Notes: a model not told the origin generated them from the sequence alone. Shown: positions 40,401 to 46,341, counted from the stretch's first letter. The stretch is 64,000 nucleotides of DNA from Owenia fusiformis (GCA_903813345.2 CAIIXF020000008.1:13684822-13748821); one strand, 5' to 3'. A program made the numbers and translations.

Positions 40401-43400
40401 TCTATTCTTCCACTATCTAACTGGCATCTCTTCTCCTGTGGAGTTACAGCAAGGTGAGAAATCAATTCTTGAAACTATTCTGGGAGCAGTCATGATGCTT
40501 AGGGATCAAATCTTTGAAAATCATTTATTTGCTTGTTATCCCATCGAACGAAGTTCGGAGGGATATAGGGAACGCCTCCGTCCGTCCGTCCGTCCGTCCG
40601 TCCGGGCAATTACTCAAATACCGTTGGCCCGATTTTATTCATATTTTGTACACATATACCCTATGGGGGTAGAAGTTCTGCTCGAAAGCCGATTTTCAAA
40701 ATGGCCGCTCATTTAAAAATGGTGGCCATTTTAGTGCCGATTTTACAGTAATTTAGGTGCAATATGTAAAACTGTAATAGCAATATGTTTTAATGTAAAA
40801 AAATTATAAAGGACATTAATAAAGCTAGAAATGTAGATATTAAAAAAGCACATGGCAGCCATCTTGAAAAATGGCGGCCTTTACTCGTTATTTTACGATT
40901 TTTGCTGTAACTCGAAAAGTATTGGAGCGATTTTGTTCATATTTGGTATGTGAATACTATAAGCATGGCACACTGTCTAATGAAACTTTTGGTAGAAGGT
41001 GGCCATTTTGAAAAATGGCGGACATTTTGAAAAATGGCCGCCATTTTAACTTATTTTACTAAAACTCGAAAAGTAGTGGAGCGATTTTGTTCATATTTTG
41101 TATGTGAATACGTATAAGCATGGCACACTGTCTAATGACACTTTTGGTAGAGGGCGGTCATTTTTCAAAATGGCCGCCATTTTAACGTATTTTACTATAA
41201 CTCGAAAAGTAGTGGAGCGATTTTGTTCATATTCGGTATGTGAATACTGTAAGCATGGCACACTGTCTAATGACACTTTTGTTTGAAGGTGGCCATTTTG
41301 AAAAATGGCTGCTATTTTAACTTATTTTACTATAACTCGAAAAGTAGTGGAGCGATTTTGTTCATATTTGGTACGTGAATACGTATAAGCATGGCACACT
41401 GTCTAATGACACTTTTGGTAGAAGGCGGCCATTTTTCAAAATGGCCGCCATTTTAACGTATTTTACTATAACTCGAAAAGTAGTGGAGCGATTTTGTTCA
41501 TATTTGGTATGTGAATACTATAAGCATGGCACACTGTCTAATGAGACTTTTGGTAGAAGGCGGCCATTTTGAAAAATGGCCGCCATTTTAACGTATTTTA
41601 CTATAACTCGAAAAGTAGTAGAGCGATTTTGTTCATATTTGGTATGTGAATATTATAAGCATGGCACACTGTCTAATGACACTTTTGGTAGAAGGTGCCC
41701 ATTTTGAAAAATGTTCGATGGGATTCGCTACGCTTTGGCGTTGCCGTTGTTCTGGTTTTAAAATACAGGTACCGTATTCTCTCTTATAGGCGCACATACT
41801 CCAATAAACGCACACCCGACTTTTCCATGAAATACTCTAGTAACTTGAGTAACAAACATTAGGAAAAAGTAAAATATTTGAGAAAAATAATTGGGCGATA
41901 ATGGGGTATATAAACGTCTATAATATGATATATTTCCTGCAATTTATTAAAAGATCCTTGAATAGGCCTCAAAGGACAATTGAAAACAATAAAACATCCT
42001 AGAGCTGAAGTATAGAATATGTTTTTGAGTATTTTTAGTTGTTTTTTTAGAGACCATCAAATATTGGACACATGTTCATCGAAGTTGTTTTATTATTGAT
42101 TTTCTATGTTATTTGTTTTGTTATTTTCAGAAAACTGTTTAGATGAGTTTGATTACCTGTGCAGGTACCTAGCTCTACCCTCCTCTCTAGCAGCCCTATT
42201 TGATCCACGGAATACACTTATTAACACACTTGTTGCCAGGTAAGATACTTACAGAGTGGATGGATATTTTTTACTCTTTTTCTTGAGTTTTTGACTCTTT
42301 AAACAGAGCTTCATCCTTTGATCTCACTTTGCCCAAATCAGATTAGATCATTTAAATACAGCTATCCAATAAGAATTGCATTTGAGTAATTACCAAGCAT
42401 TTATTTATTAAAAAAGCTATGTAACAGTTACATTAGATGTCTTTTTTACATCTTATCAGCATCAAATCTGTAAAGTCTTAACCCTTGTCAATGGTGTAGC
42501 GTCATATACGCATAAAACGCCATGGCGTACTCTCAAAATTTAGAGAAAAGTTGATTTTTAGATTGAATTGGCCCACACTTTAAACATGGATAAAATTAGT
42601 CCATATAAGGCAGAATTTCGTATTTTAAAACGCTCCAAAACACTTCAACTGCAATCTCATTTTTAAGTTATCTTGGGGAGAAACCCACCGCCAAACCCCC
42701 TTCAAAGATTGTTATAGCTTCGTTACTCGTGGCGTATACTCACAAAATACCCACACTACGCCACTGCTTGTAAAGAGAGGAGTAATTATTAATGGCCTCC
42801 GAGCTTATTTATGTTTTGAATCAATTCTTAGGATTCCTATTCATCAATAAAATTTCTTCAAACTGTTTCAGCTGGTGCAGTGATGATAATCTAAAGACAA
42901 GAATATCTGCAAGCTCAGAGAAACTTACTAGGTATCCCCTGAAGGTTAACCAGCTCATCAAACTCCCAAAAGACTATAGTGATGTCATAAACTCTGCATC
43001 CACCTTCACGTAAGTTCTTCATGAGCATTTCTCTCATTGTTATTTACCAAAAAACAACATTTGGCACGATTATCTGAGGATTTCCTTTTTACGAAGGCCC
43101 CCCACGAAGTGGGCGGAGCCATTCGTTCTATGGACCGACTGTCGACCATTCACGTGACCAAAAGTCCGCCATTATTACCTTATATGGCAAATCATCAAAG
43201 CAACGATCACGACGTCATATGTTGTGTTTGTGATGAAGATATGACGTAATATAACATAAACTATGACATCAGTTACTTATTGCCCTATCAACTAAACAGA
43301 CAAGAAAGCTAAACGTCACACATCACAGTGTTTATTATATTTTAATTTGTGACGTCATTAACATGTTACCTAGCCAACAGAAAACGAGCAGTAAAATGTA

Positions 43401-45639
43401 GTTTGTTCATTGTCTTTCTCTGTGGTATTTCCATAAAAAGTGGATCAGTTTTGTCAAAATAGCATTATGGCCTTCGTATTTTTCTAGTGTCATTTTCACT
43501 TGATTTTCTTGTTTCGCTGTTCGCTGAACTTTTTATGTCACATATTATTATAGTCTCCAACTTTTTGTGGACAGATTTTGGCAGTTGGTGTTTGTAACAA
43601 ATGGGAAGTGGTGACATCTTACATGTTAATGCCTTGTTTGTTTGTTAGATTCAGTTGTAAATAACATCAGGATTTACTTTCAAAATCGAAATACCCACTT
43701 TTTGTCAAATCATGGATTTCAGCATAAGTCACATAAGCTGGCATCAGCTGGCAGCAATGTTTTTAAAAATGTTTTTAATCGATGTATTTTATATAAAATG
43801 CTTGTGACCCACTTTTTGTGATAGAGGTTGGTGTGCGGGATTCGGCATCTGTAACAAATGGCAGGTGGTAACATTTTGCATGTTAATATGTAAAGTAAAA
43901 CCTGTATACTGTAAGTGAAAATAGTGTTTGAGAGGTGTTCCACTTACAGCAGCAGAGGTGTTCTTTTTACAGAGGTGTTCTTTTACAGAGTTTTAATTGT
44001 ATTTATGTATACATTTTTTGTATTTCTTTCCTGATAGGTGTCCTAAATCTGATGGTGAAGACAGCAGGGCTCCTACCATGTGCCTGGTGTGTGGGGAGAT
44101 GTTGTGTAGCCAGAGTTACTGCTGTCAGATAGAGCTAGATGGGATGACTGTAGGGGCTGCCACAGCACATGCACAATCCTGTGGGTCTGGTGTAGGATTA
44201 TTTCTCAGGTACGTGTGTTTGCTTGAAAATCTATTGAGTTTGAATAAAATTTAGGATTCAATAGAAGGAAGAGAATTTGATGGGTTGAATTGTATAAATA
44301 CATGTATAAAAATTACAAAGATATATTTTATAAATAATATTTCAAAACCTTTTAATATTGAATCTTTAAACATGTTAAGTCAAGAATTTAAAACTGTTAT
44401 TGCAAAATAAAAATAGGGACATTTTTTGGGCCACCCTGTATAGATGTCCTGAATTTCATTGACTATCACTTTGAACATGCTGAGTAAATTTTTTCCAAAC
44501 AAAACTTAAATATCCCTTGAACAATCGTCAAATATAATTTGCTGATGGTAATGAGAAATGTTTTTTTCTAAAACTCATCTTCAAGTTATCCTCAAGAAGC
44601 TACCTTGATGAAATAAAATATTTATACTTGGCTAAATGAAGTCAGTTCATTATGCAGGACCGCAGCCAGGGGGGGTTCAATGGGTTTGAGCGAACCCCCC
44701 TGGCCAAAAATTCTTTCAAAATCATGCAGTTTTTCATCATTCTGAGCACATTTTAAATGGTTTTGGCCATTTTTGGACCAAAATTGTCAAAAGTGAACCC
44801 CCTGGAAATTTTCAAAAAGTGAACCCCCCCTTGGCAAATCCTGGCTACGGGCCTGTTATGGTACATGTATGGGATCCATGTGTTTTAACAACATCATATG
44901 CTTGTAGGGTAAGAGAATGCCAAATCCTCCTATTGGCTGGGAAGATCAAGGGAAGTTTCCATGCTCCACCTTACCTGGATGATTACGGAGAAACTGACCA
45001 AGGTCTAAGGTATGCTACAAAATATGAAATGTCTTATTTAATACATATTTACCATTCTGTTTAATCATTACAGTTTAACTGTTAATTTTAGTTTTAAAGA
45101 GAGAGGAAAAGTAAAATACATGTAATTAATGTAGATTTTGAGTTTTTTTTGATAAAATTGATGGTAAGTATATCAGCAATGCACCTGGAAATATTAAAAA
45201 TAAGCTCTGTTTAATTTCATTTACATTCCACTTTTGAAATCTGTAAAGTGGCATTGGATGTGTAATCAGTGCAGAAAAATGATTTTGAATTCTGACAATA
45301 GGTGGCGCACGTATCAGCCTCATTCAAGTTTTTATTAGCTTAGTTTTATAATGTATTCACTTTTATTTCTTGTAGTTACACATGGAATAAATAAAGCAAT
45401 CTAATTTCAGAAATATTTCTGTAATTTTGCAAAATCATAATTTACAAGAAGTTACGAAATAAAAGATTTGCATAACTTTCAACTTCCAATTTTCCAGGCG
45501 TGGTAATCCATTGAGATTGTGTCCGGACAGGTTCAAGAAGTTACACAAATTATGGCTGTCACATGGGATTCCAGAGGAAATCTCACGCAATCTAGAGACC
45601 AACAGCCAACTTCTCTCCATAGACTGGCAACATTTATGA
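1114..45639 (+). CDS. UBR2: UBR2-type N-recognin E3 ubiquitin-protein ligase (5' part missing)
   Basis: A RING-type E3 ligase of the N-degron pathway, cytosolic/nuclear, that binds destabilising N-termini and ubiquitylates the substrate with an E2. Exons: 1114-1222, 1654-1782, 2119-2209, 2595-2681, 2976-3031, 3310-3420, 3930-3995, 4410-4486, 5424-5527, 5974-6098, 6679-6731, 7037-7142, 7288-7491, 10102-10195, 10645-10739, 11437-11681, 11981-12133, 12902-13042, 13449-13616, 16926-17020, 36686-36858, 37408-37495, 37959-38111, 38513-38650, 39118-39219, 39569-39644, 40317-40453, 42131-42239, 42872-43009, 44038-44208, 44908-45009, 45498-45639. Every junction is AG/GT and in phase, about 3838 nt and 1278 aa with no stop. 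The peptide is colinear with vertebrate UBR2 from about residue 450 (of ~1750) to the C-terminal [11 protein letters not shown]1 is the alternative; the linker and C-terminus look closer to UBR2, but an invertebrate UBR1/2 ancestor is possible. The UBR box and N-domain are upstream of the window. Confidence 0.95.
1288..1610. repeat. intronic foldback of GGTCA-rich repeats
   Basis: Between UBR2 exons at 1222 and 1654. The segment 1288-1332 (GACACCCTGACCATTAACCC) is matched in inverse by 1420-1460 (GGTCAGGGTGTCC side). Direct repeats of GTGTGATCTGAGGGT and CATTTGTCACATTGAC surround them. No coding potential is seen. Confidence 0.6.
4655..5282. mobile_element. 628-bp mariner-like MITE
   Basis: A non-autonomous DNA element in the UBR2 intron 4487-5423. 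It begins CAGGGTGTCAAAAAACAACG and ends with its reverse complement CGTTGTTTTTTGACACCCTG. It is flanked on each side by TA (4653-4654 and 5283-5284), the target duplication of Tc1/mariner elements. The terminal inverted repeats are long, roughly 110 bp with mismatches. There is no transposase; the short ORFs inside have no recognisable domain. Confidence 0.8.
8041..8051 (-). promoter_or_regulatory. putative histone downstream element
   Basis: The minus strand reads CCAAAAGAGAA, a purine-rich block about 12 nt past the distal stem-loop. That is the expected place and composition of the U7 snRNA-binding histone downstream element (sea-urchin form CAAGAAAGA). Cleavage would fall between the two. 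Confidence 0.6.
8063..8121 (-). terminator. tandem histone-mRNA-type 3' stem-loops
   Basis: On the minus strand GGTCCTTTTCAGGACC occurs at 8106-8121 and again at 8063-8078. Each has a 6-bp stem and a UUUC loop, matching the metazoan replication-dependent histone consensus (GGYYYTTTTCARRRCC type). The upstream flanks are ACCCAAC and ACCCAAAC, and ACC follows the distal copy, as in histone mRNAs. Between them, 8088-8101 (GTCCTTTCTAGGAC) is a decayed third copy that has lost the outer G-C pair. The stop codon lies 27 nt upstream of the first loop. Confidence 0.85.
8149..8559 (-). CDS. intronless 136-aa acidic-tailed protein with histone-type mRNA 3' end
   Basis: I do not recognise the protein. 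The reading frame is open to 8664, but the start at 8559 is chosen because the TATA box at 8639-8646 lies inside the longer frame and 8559 is the first ATG after the predicted start site, in a good context (ACAACAATGG). The protein starts [13 protein letters not shown]. It has a charged, probably helical middle ([19 protein letters not shown], then [20 protein letters not shown]) and an acidic tail ([20 protein letters not shown]). No signal peptide, membrane segment or zinc motif is seen. The stop is 27 nt from a histone-type stem-loop. It lies antisense in a UBR2 intron and is more GC-rich than its surroundings. Histone-like size and gene layout suggest S-phase-linked expression; this is inference. 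Confidence 0.8.
   Translation of the reverse strand: MAMTQEQPKFYNFTELEKIHGDSIDEFILNEIELQYRKFTKSCDQLLLIDDKVRKLQVRYERAVKNGKQSFRYTLRLNLSSMTGLKCMMYEYATMQAAKVEELKAKAQSIPNFSIPEGDDDSEYEIISGDEEDMQE
8639..8646 (-). promoter_or_regulatory. TATA box of the 136-aa gene
   Basis: The minus strand reads GCTATAAATACAAAG. About 31 nt downstream is TCATTA (A at 8615), a fair initiator. The first ATG after it is at 8559, giving a 5' leader of about 55 nt. Confidence 0.7.
8680..10101. other. intron remainder, nothing recognised
   Basis: Between the promoter of the nested 136-aa gene and the next UBR2 acceptor. It is very AT-rich with scattered short ORFs and no domain, clear repeat or RNA gene that I can see. 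Confidence 0.6.
10102..11681 (+). CDS. UBR2: UBR2 exons 14-16: helical linker before the RING
   Basis: Exons 10102-10195, 10645-10739 and 11437-11681. The first two give the helical [17 protein letters not shown] and [12 protein letters not shown] segments. The third carries the long basic coiled-coil that precedes the RING in UBR1/2: [20 protein letters not shown], then [19 protein letters not shown]. The last codon (AG|T, Ser) is split into the next exon. Confidence 0.93.
11030..11420. repeat. ~20-bp ATGTTTCAATGCAC minisatellite abutting an exon
   Basis: Degenerate units of the type TGCATACATGTTTCAATGCA and ACCCATGTTTCATTGCACAT fill the end of the intron. The array reaches within about 15 bp of the acceptor at 11434-11436 and itself supplies ATGTTTCATTACAG. 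The short in-frame ORF through it is a repeat artefact. Confidence 0.9.
11981..13616 (+). CDS. UBR2: UBR2 exons 17-19: RING-H2 domain
   Basis: The catalytic E2-binding RING is split over three exons. Exon 11981-12133 gives CILCQEEQD (first Cys pair). Exon 12902-13042 gives [20 protein letters not shown], then [18 protein letters not shown] with the central Cys/His ligands. Exon 13449-13616 gives YFDSIVAK and [11 protein letters not shown] (last Cys pair). All zinc ligands of the UBR1/2 RING-H2 are present, so the ligase should be active. Arginine codons are split at both internal junctions. Confidence 0.96.
12640..12850. repeat. imperfect tandem duplication in an intron
   Basis: Two copies of GATTGATTTCAAATTTTAAG / GGGATGATTCTTTRTATGAAAATC about 150 bp apart, between the first two RING exons. 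No coding signal. Confidence 0.6.
13617..16925. other. 3.3-kb UBR2 intron, nothing recognised
   Basis: AT-rich intron with only short ORFs. I see no gene, RNA or well-formed element. Confidence 0.6.
16926..17020 (+). CDS. UBR2: UBR2 exon 20
   Basis: Reads [15 protein letters not shown], then [16 protein letters not shown], colinear with the segment following the RING in UBR2. The Val codon is split with the previous exon (GT|G) and the Glu codon with the next (G|AA). That next exon is 19.7 kb away, so both antisense collagen-TSR genes lie within this one intron. Confidence 0.88.
17235..17445. repeat. GATC-rich palindromic repeats
   Basis: Runs of TTGATCAAGATCATAGCACTT and related self-complementary units with many GATC sites, repeated with a spacing near 85 bp. 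Noncoding, in the large UBR2 intron. Confidence 0.6.
18152..18775 (-). mobile_element. 3' end of a non-LTR retrotransposon
   Basis: A minus-strand frame at 18309-18746 encodes 145 aa ending a LINE reverse-transcriptase protein: [18 protein letters not shown], then a Cys-rich C-terminal knuckle ([20 protein letters not shown]). The 3' end finishes in ACTAACTAACTAACTT, a short tandem tail. It is 5'-truncated, as LINE insertions usually are. A different family from the LINE at 53.9 kb, whose tail is ATACATACATAC. Confidence 0.8.
19688..19693 (-). terminator. poly(A) signal of gene A
   Basis: AATAAA on the minus strand about 107 nt past the stop. TTTAATGTACT just upstream is shared with the 3' UTR of gene B. 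Confidence 0.6.
19800..19811 (-). CDS. gene A terminal micro-exon
   Basis: Acceptor TTTTCCAG, then CCC CCT TGT TAG: Pro-Pro-Cys-stop. It supplies the last TSR cysteine. It aligns with the tail exon of gene B (GCCCCTTGTAAA...), which reads on for ten more residues; here the codon after Cys is a stop. Confidence 0.6.
   Translation of the reverse strand, partial: PPC
19800..24713 (-). CDS. collagen-thrombospondin type 1 repeat protein, gene A
   Basis: A secreted short-chain collagen with two TSR domains, antisense in the UBR2 intron. Exons in transcription order: collagen first exon 23272-23680 (or alternative 24290-24713), TSR1 20873-21034, TSR2 20216-20391, tail 19800-19811. Phases match at all junctions, giving 252 aa with the first collagen exon or 257 aa with the other. 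Order: signal peptide, coiled coil, Cys pair, 20 Gly-X-Y triplets, acidic spacer, TSR1, TSR2, stop. It is expected to trimerise through the coiled coil and collagen helix and display TSR heads outside the cell. I do not recognise a named family. Joining both first exons to one TSR set is inferred from the absence of another TSR set between them. Confidence 0.8.
19845..19996. repeat. ACAGTAAAACCT-family foldback repeat
   Basis: Begins GTAGAACCTGTTGAATCC and ends CAGGTTTTACTGTACC, with internal GGTATTCAAA repeats. Relatives lie at about 22905-23080, 43895-43998 and 51800-51995, all with AGTAAAACCT ends. Probably a small Tc1-like non-autonomous family. Confidence 0.5.
20216..20391 (-). CDS. gene A TSR2 exon
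   Basis: Acceptor TTTACAG|GTTGC, donor GTGGG|GTAAGA. Encodes [20 protein letters not shown], then [14 protein letters not shown] and [16 protein letters not shown]. It has the TSR tryptophans and an Arg ladder, but [10 protein letters not shown] replaces the usual CSxxCGxG, two residues longer than the copy in gene B. Confidence 0.85.
20873..21034 (-). CDS. gene A TSR1 exon
   Basis: Acceptor TTTTGCAG|GTTGC, donor TTAT|GTAAGT, 162 nt, phase 1 at both ends, so it can be skipped or duplicated without breaking frame. It encodes [20 protein letters not shown], then [19 protein letters not shown]. This is a thrombospondin type 1 repeat with the W-x-x-W-x-x-W-like core, CSKPCGKG and alternating Arg. 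Confidence 0.88.
21605..21890 (+). repeat. promoter-like repeat, copy 1
   Basis: Shares an alignable ~270-bp segment with 33830-34085: TGCAGAGTCTAGTT, CTCTGCCTAGTA, ATATTACAGTTTAGTAGCCCC and ATGACCATATATAGAGCGTC. It carries CCAAT-type motifs (ACCAATCAACG, CATTGGTC), a CRE-like TGACGTCAG and a TATATAG, and is GC-rich compared with its surroundings. It could be part of a mobile element or a promoter duplicated with the collagen-TSR unit. Confidence 0.6.
22340..22580. repeat. GAGTTGTCCAGGG minisatellite
   Basis: About a dozen degenerate 20-bp units such as TTGAGTTGTCCAGGAATGAG and TTTTCTAGGGATTGAGATGT; the central part repeats with a 40-bp double unit. In the first intron of gene A. Confidence 0.85.
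23272..23680 (-). CDS. gene A collagen first exon (proximal)
   Basis: Codes for [20 protein letters not shown], a signal peptide, then a heptad stretch [20 protein letters not shown] and a Cys pair ([12 protein letters not shown]). An uninterrupted run of 20 G-X-Y triplets rich in GPP, GPK and GEP follows, then an acidic linker ending EREEPG. The donor CCAG|GTTATT leaves a phase-1 overhang that fits TSR1. It has its own TATA box upstream. Confidence 0.85.
23735..23741 (-). promoter_or_regulatory. TATA box for the proximal collagen exon of gene A
   Basis: The minus strand reads CAATATAAAACC, 55-61 nt before the ATG at 23680. That predicts a transcription start near 23711 and a leader of about 30 nt. 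Confidence 0.5.
24290..24713 (-). CDS. gene A collagen first exon (distal, alternative)
   Basis: A paralogous first exon: [20 protein letters not shown] signal peptide, coiled coil [20 protein letters not shown], Cys pair, 20 G-X-Y triplets, acidic linker EEEEKEPG. The donor CCAG|GTAAAG has the same phase as the proximal exon. AATAAAA on the minus strand at 24753-24759 is a weak TATA about 42 nt before the ATG. No TSR exon lies between this exon and the proximal one, so it is probably an alternative promoter/exon using the TSR exons at 21.0-19.8 kb. Confidence 0.75.
25204..26573. mobile_element. 1.37-kb foldback element with ~300-bp arms
   Basis: The arms 25204-25504 and 26280-26573 are near-perfect inverse copies, for example GAATTTAGTTCCACTAACAC against GTGTTAGTGGAACTAAATTC. 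GGGTGATCCAGAAGTGACGT is matched by its inverse near 26420. The loop holds an unrelated Helentron-type repeat fragment. A further partial arm (TTACTTCTGGATCACTCTGT) follows at 26585-26642. No transposase. Confidence 0.85.
25940..26270 (+). mobile_element. truncated Helentron-type (HINE) element inside the foldback
   Basis: Starts A|TCCCATCGAACGAAGTTCTG and follows the 40.5-kb copy through GTCCGTCC, the ATAACTCAAATACTGTTGG block and AAAATGGCCACTCG. It stops after one core segment (CACACTGTCTAATGACACTT) without the 3' hairpin end. Confidence 0.7.
26925..27110 (+). mobile_element. degenerate Helentron-type fragment
   Basis: GGTAGGGATATAGTGAAGCC, CCATCCATCTGTCC and ATAACTCAAATACAAGG in the same order as the 40.5-kb copy, heavily diverged; both ends lost. 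Confidence 0.55.
27461..27959. mobile_element. ~500-bp MITE with 50-bp inverted ends
   Basis: The left end TACAAAGTTGTTGATTTTCT is inverted at the right end (AGAAAATCAACAACTTTGTA). The match continues through TTTCTCAGAGATATTT and GACGTTTC. No ORF of note. Confidence 0.75.
28313..28588. repeat. 46-bp tandem array, six units
   Basis: Unit starts at 28313, 28359, 28405, 28451, 28497 and 28543, each with AAGGAAAATATCACATTTTG. Units are identical except for one change in the last (TATAAGAG for TATACGAG). No spacers, so not a CRISPR. Confidence 0.95.
28905..28910 (-). terminator. poly(A) signal of gene B
   Basis: AATAAA on the minus strand 30 nt past the stop, followed by AAGTTTAATGTACT as in gene A. 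Confidence 0.65.
28940..28978 (-). CDS. gene B terminal exon
   Basis: Acceptor TTTTCAG, then [12 protein letters not shown]-stop, phase 0. The Cys completes TSR2; the rest is a short basic tail. Confidence 0.75.
   Translation of the reverse strand, partial: APCKKKPKKSNG
28940..34808 (-). CDS. collagen-thrombospondin type 1 repeat protein, gene B
   Basis: Paralogue of gene A, antisense in the same UBR2 intron. Exons in transcription order: collagen first exon 34238-34808, TSR1 29622-29783, TSR2 29180-29349, tail 28940-28978, total 942 nt and 313 aa with all phases agreeing. Order: signal peptide, long charged and coiled-coil region, Cys-rich stretch, 16 G-X-Y triplets, acidic linker, TSR1, TSR2, basic tail ([12 protein letters not shown]). 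It should be a secreted trimer. The basic C-terminal tail, absent from gene A, could bind polyanions; that is inference. A decayed second collagen exon lies in the first intron. TATAAAT at 34881-34887 is the likely TATA box. Confidence 0.8.
29180..29349 (-). CDS. gene B TSR2 exon
   Basis: Acceptor TTAACAG|GTTGC, donor GTGGG|GTAAGA. Encodes [20 protein letters not shown], then [15 protein letters not shown] and [17 protein letters not shown] standard TSR with CRQTCGNG and an Arg/Lys ladder between the tryptophans. Confidence 0.88.
29622..29783 (-). CDS. gene B TSR1 exon
   Basis: 162 nt, phase 1-1, the same length and splice phases as gene A TSR1 and closely similar: [20 protein letters not shown], then [19 protein letters not shown]. 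High similarity even at silent positions indicates recent duplication or gene conversion between A and B. Confidence 0.88.
29833..29954. mobile_element. 122-bp palindromic mini-element
   Basis: GGGTCACATTTGCTCTGATT at the left is mirrored by AATCGGAGGAAATGTGACCC at the right. A second member is at 31221-31346 (ATGGTCACATTTGGTCCGAT / ATCGGAGCAAATGTGACCC). Both lie in the first intron of gene B. Confidence 0.75.
30096..30425 (-). pseudogene. decayed collagen first exon of gene B
   Basis: The minus strand keeps [20 protein letters not shown] and a few G-X-Y triplets, like the other first exons. The Gly register then breaks ([18 protein letters not shown]), the signal-peptide/coiled-coil part is out of frame, and the donor is replaced by ATCGGGTAAAG. 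It is the counterpart of the distal/proximal pair in gene A. Confidence 0.7.
30823..30975 (+). repeat. GGTGACATATTG-family interspersed repeat
   Basis: About 150 bp: GGTGACATATTGGTATAGTC, CTCCAACTTTTT, GTGGACAGTG, GTAACAAATGGCAG, GTGACATTTTGCATGTTAA. Other copies: 35497-35680, 38815-38955, 43537-43640, 43800-43890 (partial), 53022-53105 (decayed), 60808-60945; fragments at 33330-33385 and 36640-36675. All face the same way. SINE-like in size, but I see no pol III A/B boxes. Confidence 0.7.
31221..31346. mobile_element. palindromic mini-element, second copy
   Basis: Ends AATGCCATGGTCACATTTGG and AAATGTGACCCGGGCATT, mirror images. Same family as 29833-29954, sharing the core GAGTATTTTGTT. Confidence 0.7.
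32192..32584. mobile_element. 393-bp MITE with 25-bp inverted ends
   Basis: Left end AAGGACGATTCTCGGTTTGG, right end CCAAACCGAGAATCGTCCTT. The interior is an imperfect direct duplication of about 190 bp (GAGCATTATCCCTGCTTC occurs twice). Noncoding. Confidence 0.8.
33830..34085 (+). repeat. promoter-like repeat, copy 2
   Basis: The counterpart of 21605-21890, ending ATGACCATATAGAAAGTCGTC. The CRE-like motif has decayed to TGATGTCAAAG. It lies about 150 bp past the collagen donor of gene B, whereas copy 1 lies further into intron 1 of gene A. Confidence 0.6.
34238..34808 (-). CDS. gene B collagen first exon
   Basis: The frame is open from 34877, but the start at 34808 is preferred: it gives a clear signal peptide ([20 protein letters not shown]) and the TATA box at 34881-34887 would place the upstream ATG before or at the start site. 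Then a Lys/Asp-rich stretch, coiled coil [17 protein letters not shown], a second short coil ending CNQQC, 16 G-X-Y triplets and linker EKNEEKEPG. The donor CCAG|GTAATT is phase 1, as in gene A. Confidence 0.82.
34881..34887 (-). promoter_or_regulatory. TATA box of gene B
   Basis: TATTATAAATTG on the minus strand, about 75 nt before the ATG at 34808. Confidence 0.45.
36280..36610. repeat. ~120-bp tandem duplication before a UBR2 exon
   Basis: Repeats of TTTTTTCAACTTGCTTCAGA, TTGACCAATTTTTT and AATCATCTAGAAGTTCT in the last 400 bp of the 19.7-kb intron. Confidence 0.65.
36686..40453 (+). CDS. UBR2: UBR2 exons 21-27
   Basis: Seven exons after the giant intron. They give [87 protein letters not shown] and [20 protein letters not shown] then FFHYLTG. 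This is the conserved helical region between RING and C-terminal domain in UBR1/2. All seven junction codons are consistent (for example G|AG Glu at 37495/37959). Confidence 0.94.
36945..37140. repeat. 37-bp tandem array
   Basis: Five or so units of AGACTAACAAGAAATGTTGA / CCTCTTATCAGT in a UBR2 intron. Confidence 0.85.
40539..41755 (+). mobile_element. non-autonomous Helentron/HINE element with tandem core
   Basis: Inserted between A (40538) and T (41756). It begins TCCCATCGAACGAAGTTCGG, and near the right end GTTCGATGGGAT is the inverse of ATCCCATCGAAC (subterminal inverted repeats). A hairpin GCTACGC-TTTG-GCGTTGC follows, and the element ends CTGG (the CTRR of Helitrons). A GTCCGTCC microsatellite follows the 5' end, then about six ~136-bp core units marked by GCATGGCACACTGTCTAATG (around 40964, 41116, 41254, 41390, 41524, 41660). 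This matches the known HINE/pearl architecture. No Rep-helicase. In a UBR2 intron. Confidence 0.8.
42131..45639 (+). CDS. UBR2: UBR2 exons 28-32: C-terminal Cys-rich domain and stop
   Basis: Exons 42131-42239, 42872-43009, 44038-44208, 44908-45009, 45498-45639. They encode LINLPEDYS-like [16 protein letters not shown], then the Cys/His-rich block ([36 protein letters not shown]), ending [20 protein letters not shown] and the C-terminal LSIDWQHL with TGA at 45637-45639. This is the UBR autoinhibitory/zinc-binding C-terminus that packs against the N-domain in UBR1/2. Confidence 0.95.
43895..43998. repeat. AGTAAAACCTGTA-family repeat
   Basis: AAGTAAAACCTGTATACTGT followed by repeats of AGAGGTGTTCTTTTACAGAG; related to 19845-19996 and 51800-51995. 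Confidence 0.45.
44660..44860. repeat. GCAGCCAGGGGGGTTC-family interspersed repeat
   Basis: CGCAGCCAGGGGGGGTTCAA, ATCATGCAGTTTTTCA, AAAAGTGAACCCCC, GGCTACGGGCCTGTTA. Relatives at 7540-7700 and 29415-29590 share the CATGCAGTTTTTCAC and GTGAACCCCC / GGGCCTGTTA blocks. Confidence 0.6.
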
Positions 45640-46341
45640 TCTCTTTCGCTCTCTCTAAATCAGCATGACTCCTAATGTTGGCAGAGTGTGTGATAGGGAT
45701 TTCAAATTAACTGGTCAAAACTGAATTACATACCAGTTGTATTTTCATATACTAGTACATGCTGATACTAGTACATGCTGAAATAATCAGTTGGTCCTAA
45801 TAATGAAATTCACCAGATGTAGTTTTATGGACCAGTGCTCATACAACACCATAATGGATAGTCCATTCTCTGACTAGCAAGCCCATCCTCCAACAGGCTT
45901 TCACTTCCACCATGGCCACAGGATTGGAAAGGATTTTAGCTGGATATGCACAAATCTATGTATATTTGAGATTACATACAGTGCAGGGTGCTAAGGCTTG
46001 TAAAATGCCACCAGATCTGTTTGCCTGTGGGCCCCTCATTGCTATTTAAGGATACTGTTTTAACCATATATGTATGCTTATTTTGTTGGTCATTTTGTAT
46101 TGCTAAAATGAGAGTTGCCATAGCCCAATAGATAAGGTTTGGGAATAATGAGTAATGCTTACCAATATTGTGAACTTGGGCCTATAAGAATATTAACAAT
46201 CAGATGCCTAATGCTATGTGGGTTTTGCACTATCATGGGCAGTTGCTTGACTGGCATATTTTTGCTAGCCAACGATGGAGTGCAAACCATATGGTAGTGC
46301 AGTTAGTTATTTATAACATACCCAGGATGGTTTGGGTCAAG

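Noticed and set aside
41091-41572. Several 60-65 aa ORFs on both strands with near-identical sequence
   Set aside because: They are translations of the tandem core of the Helentron-type element.
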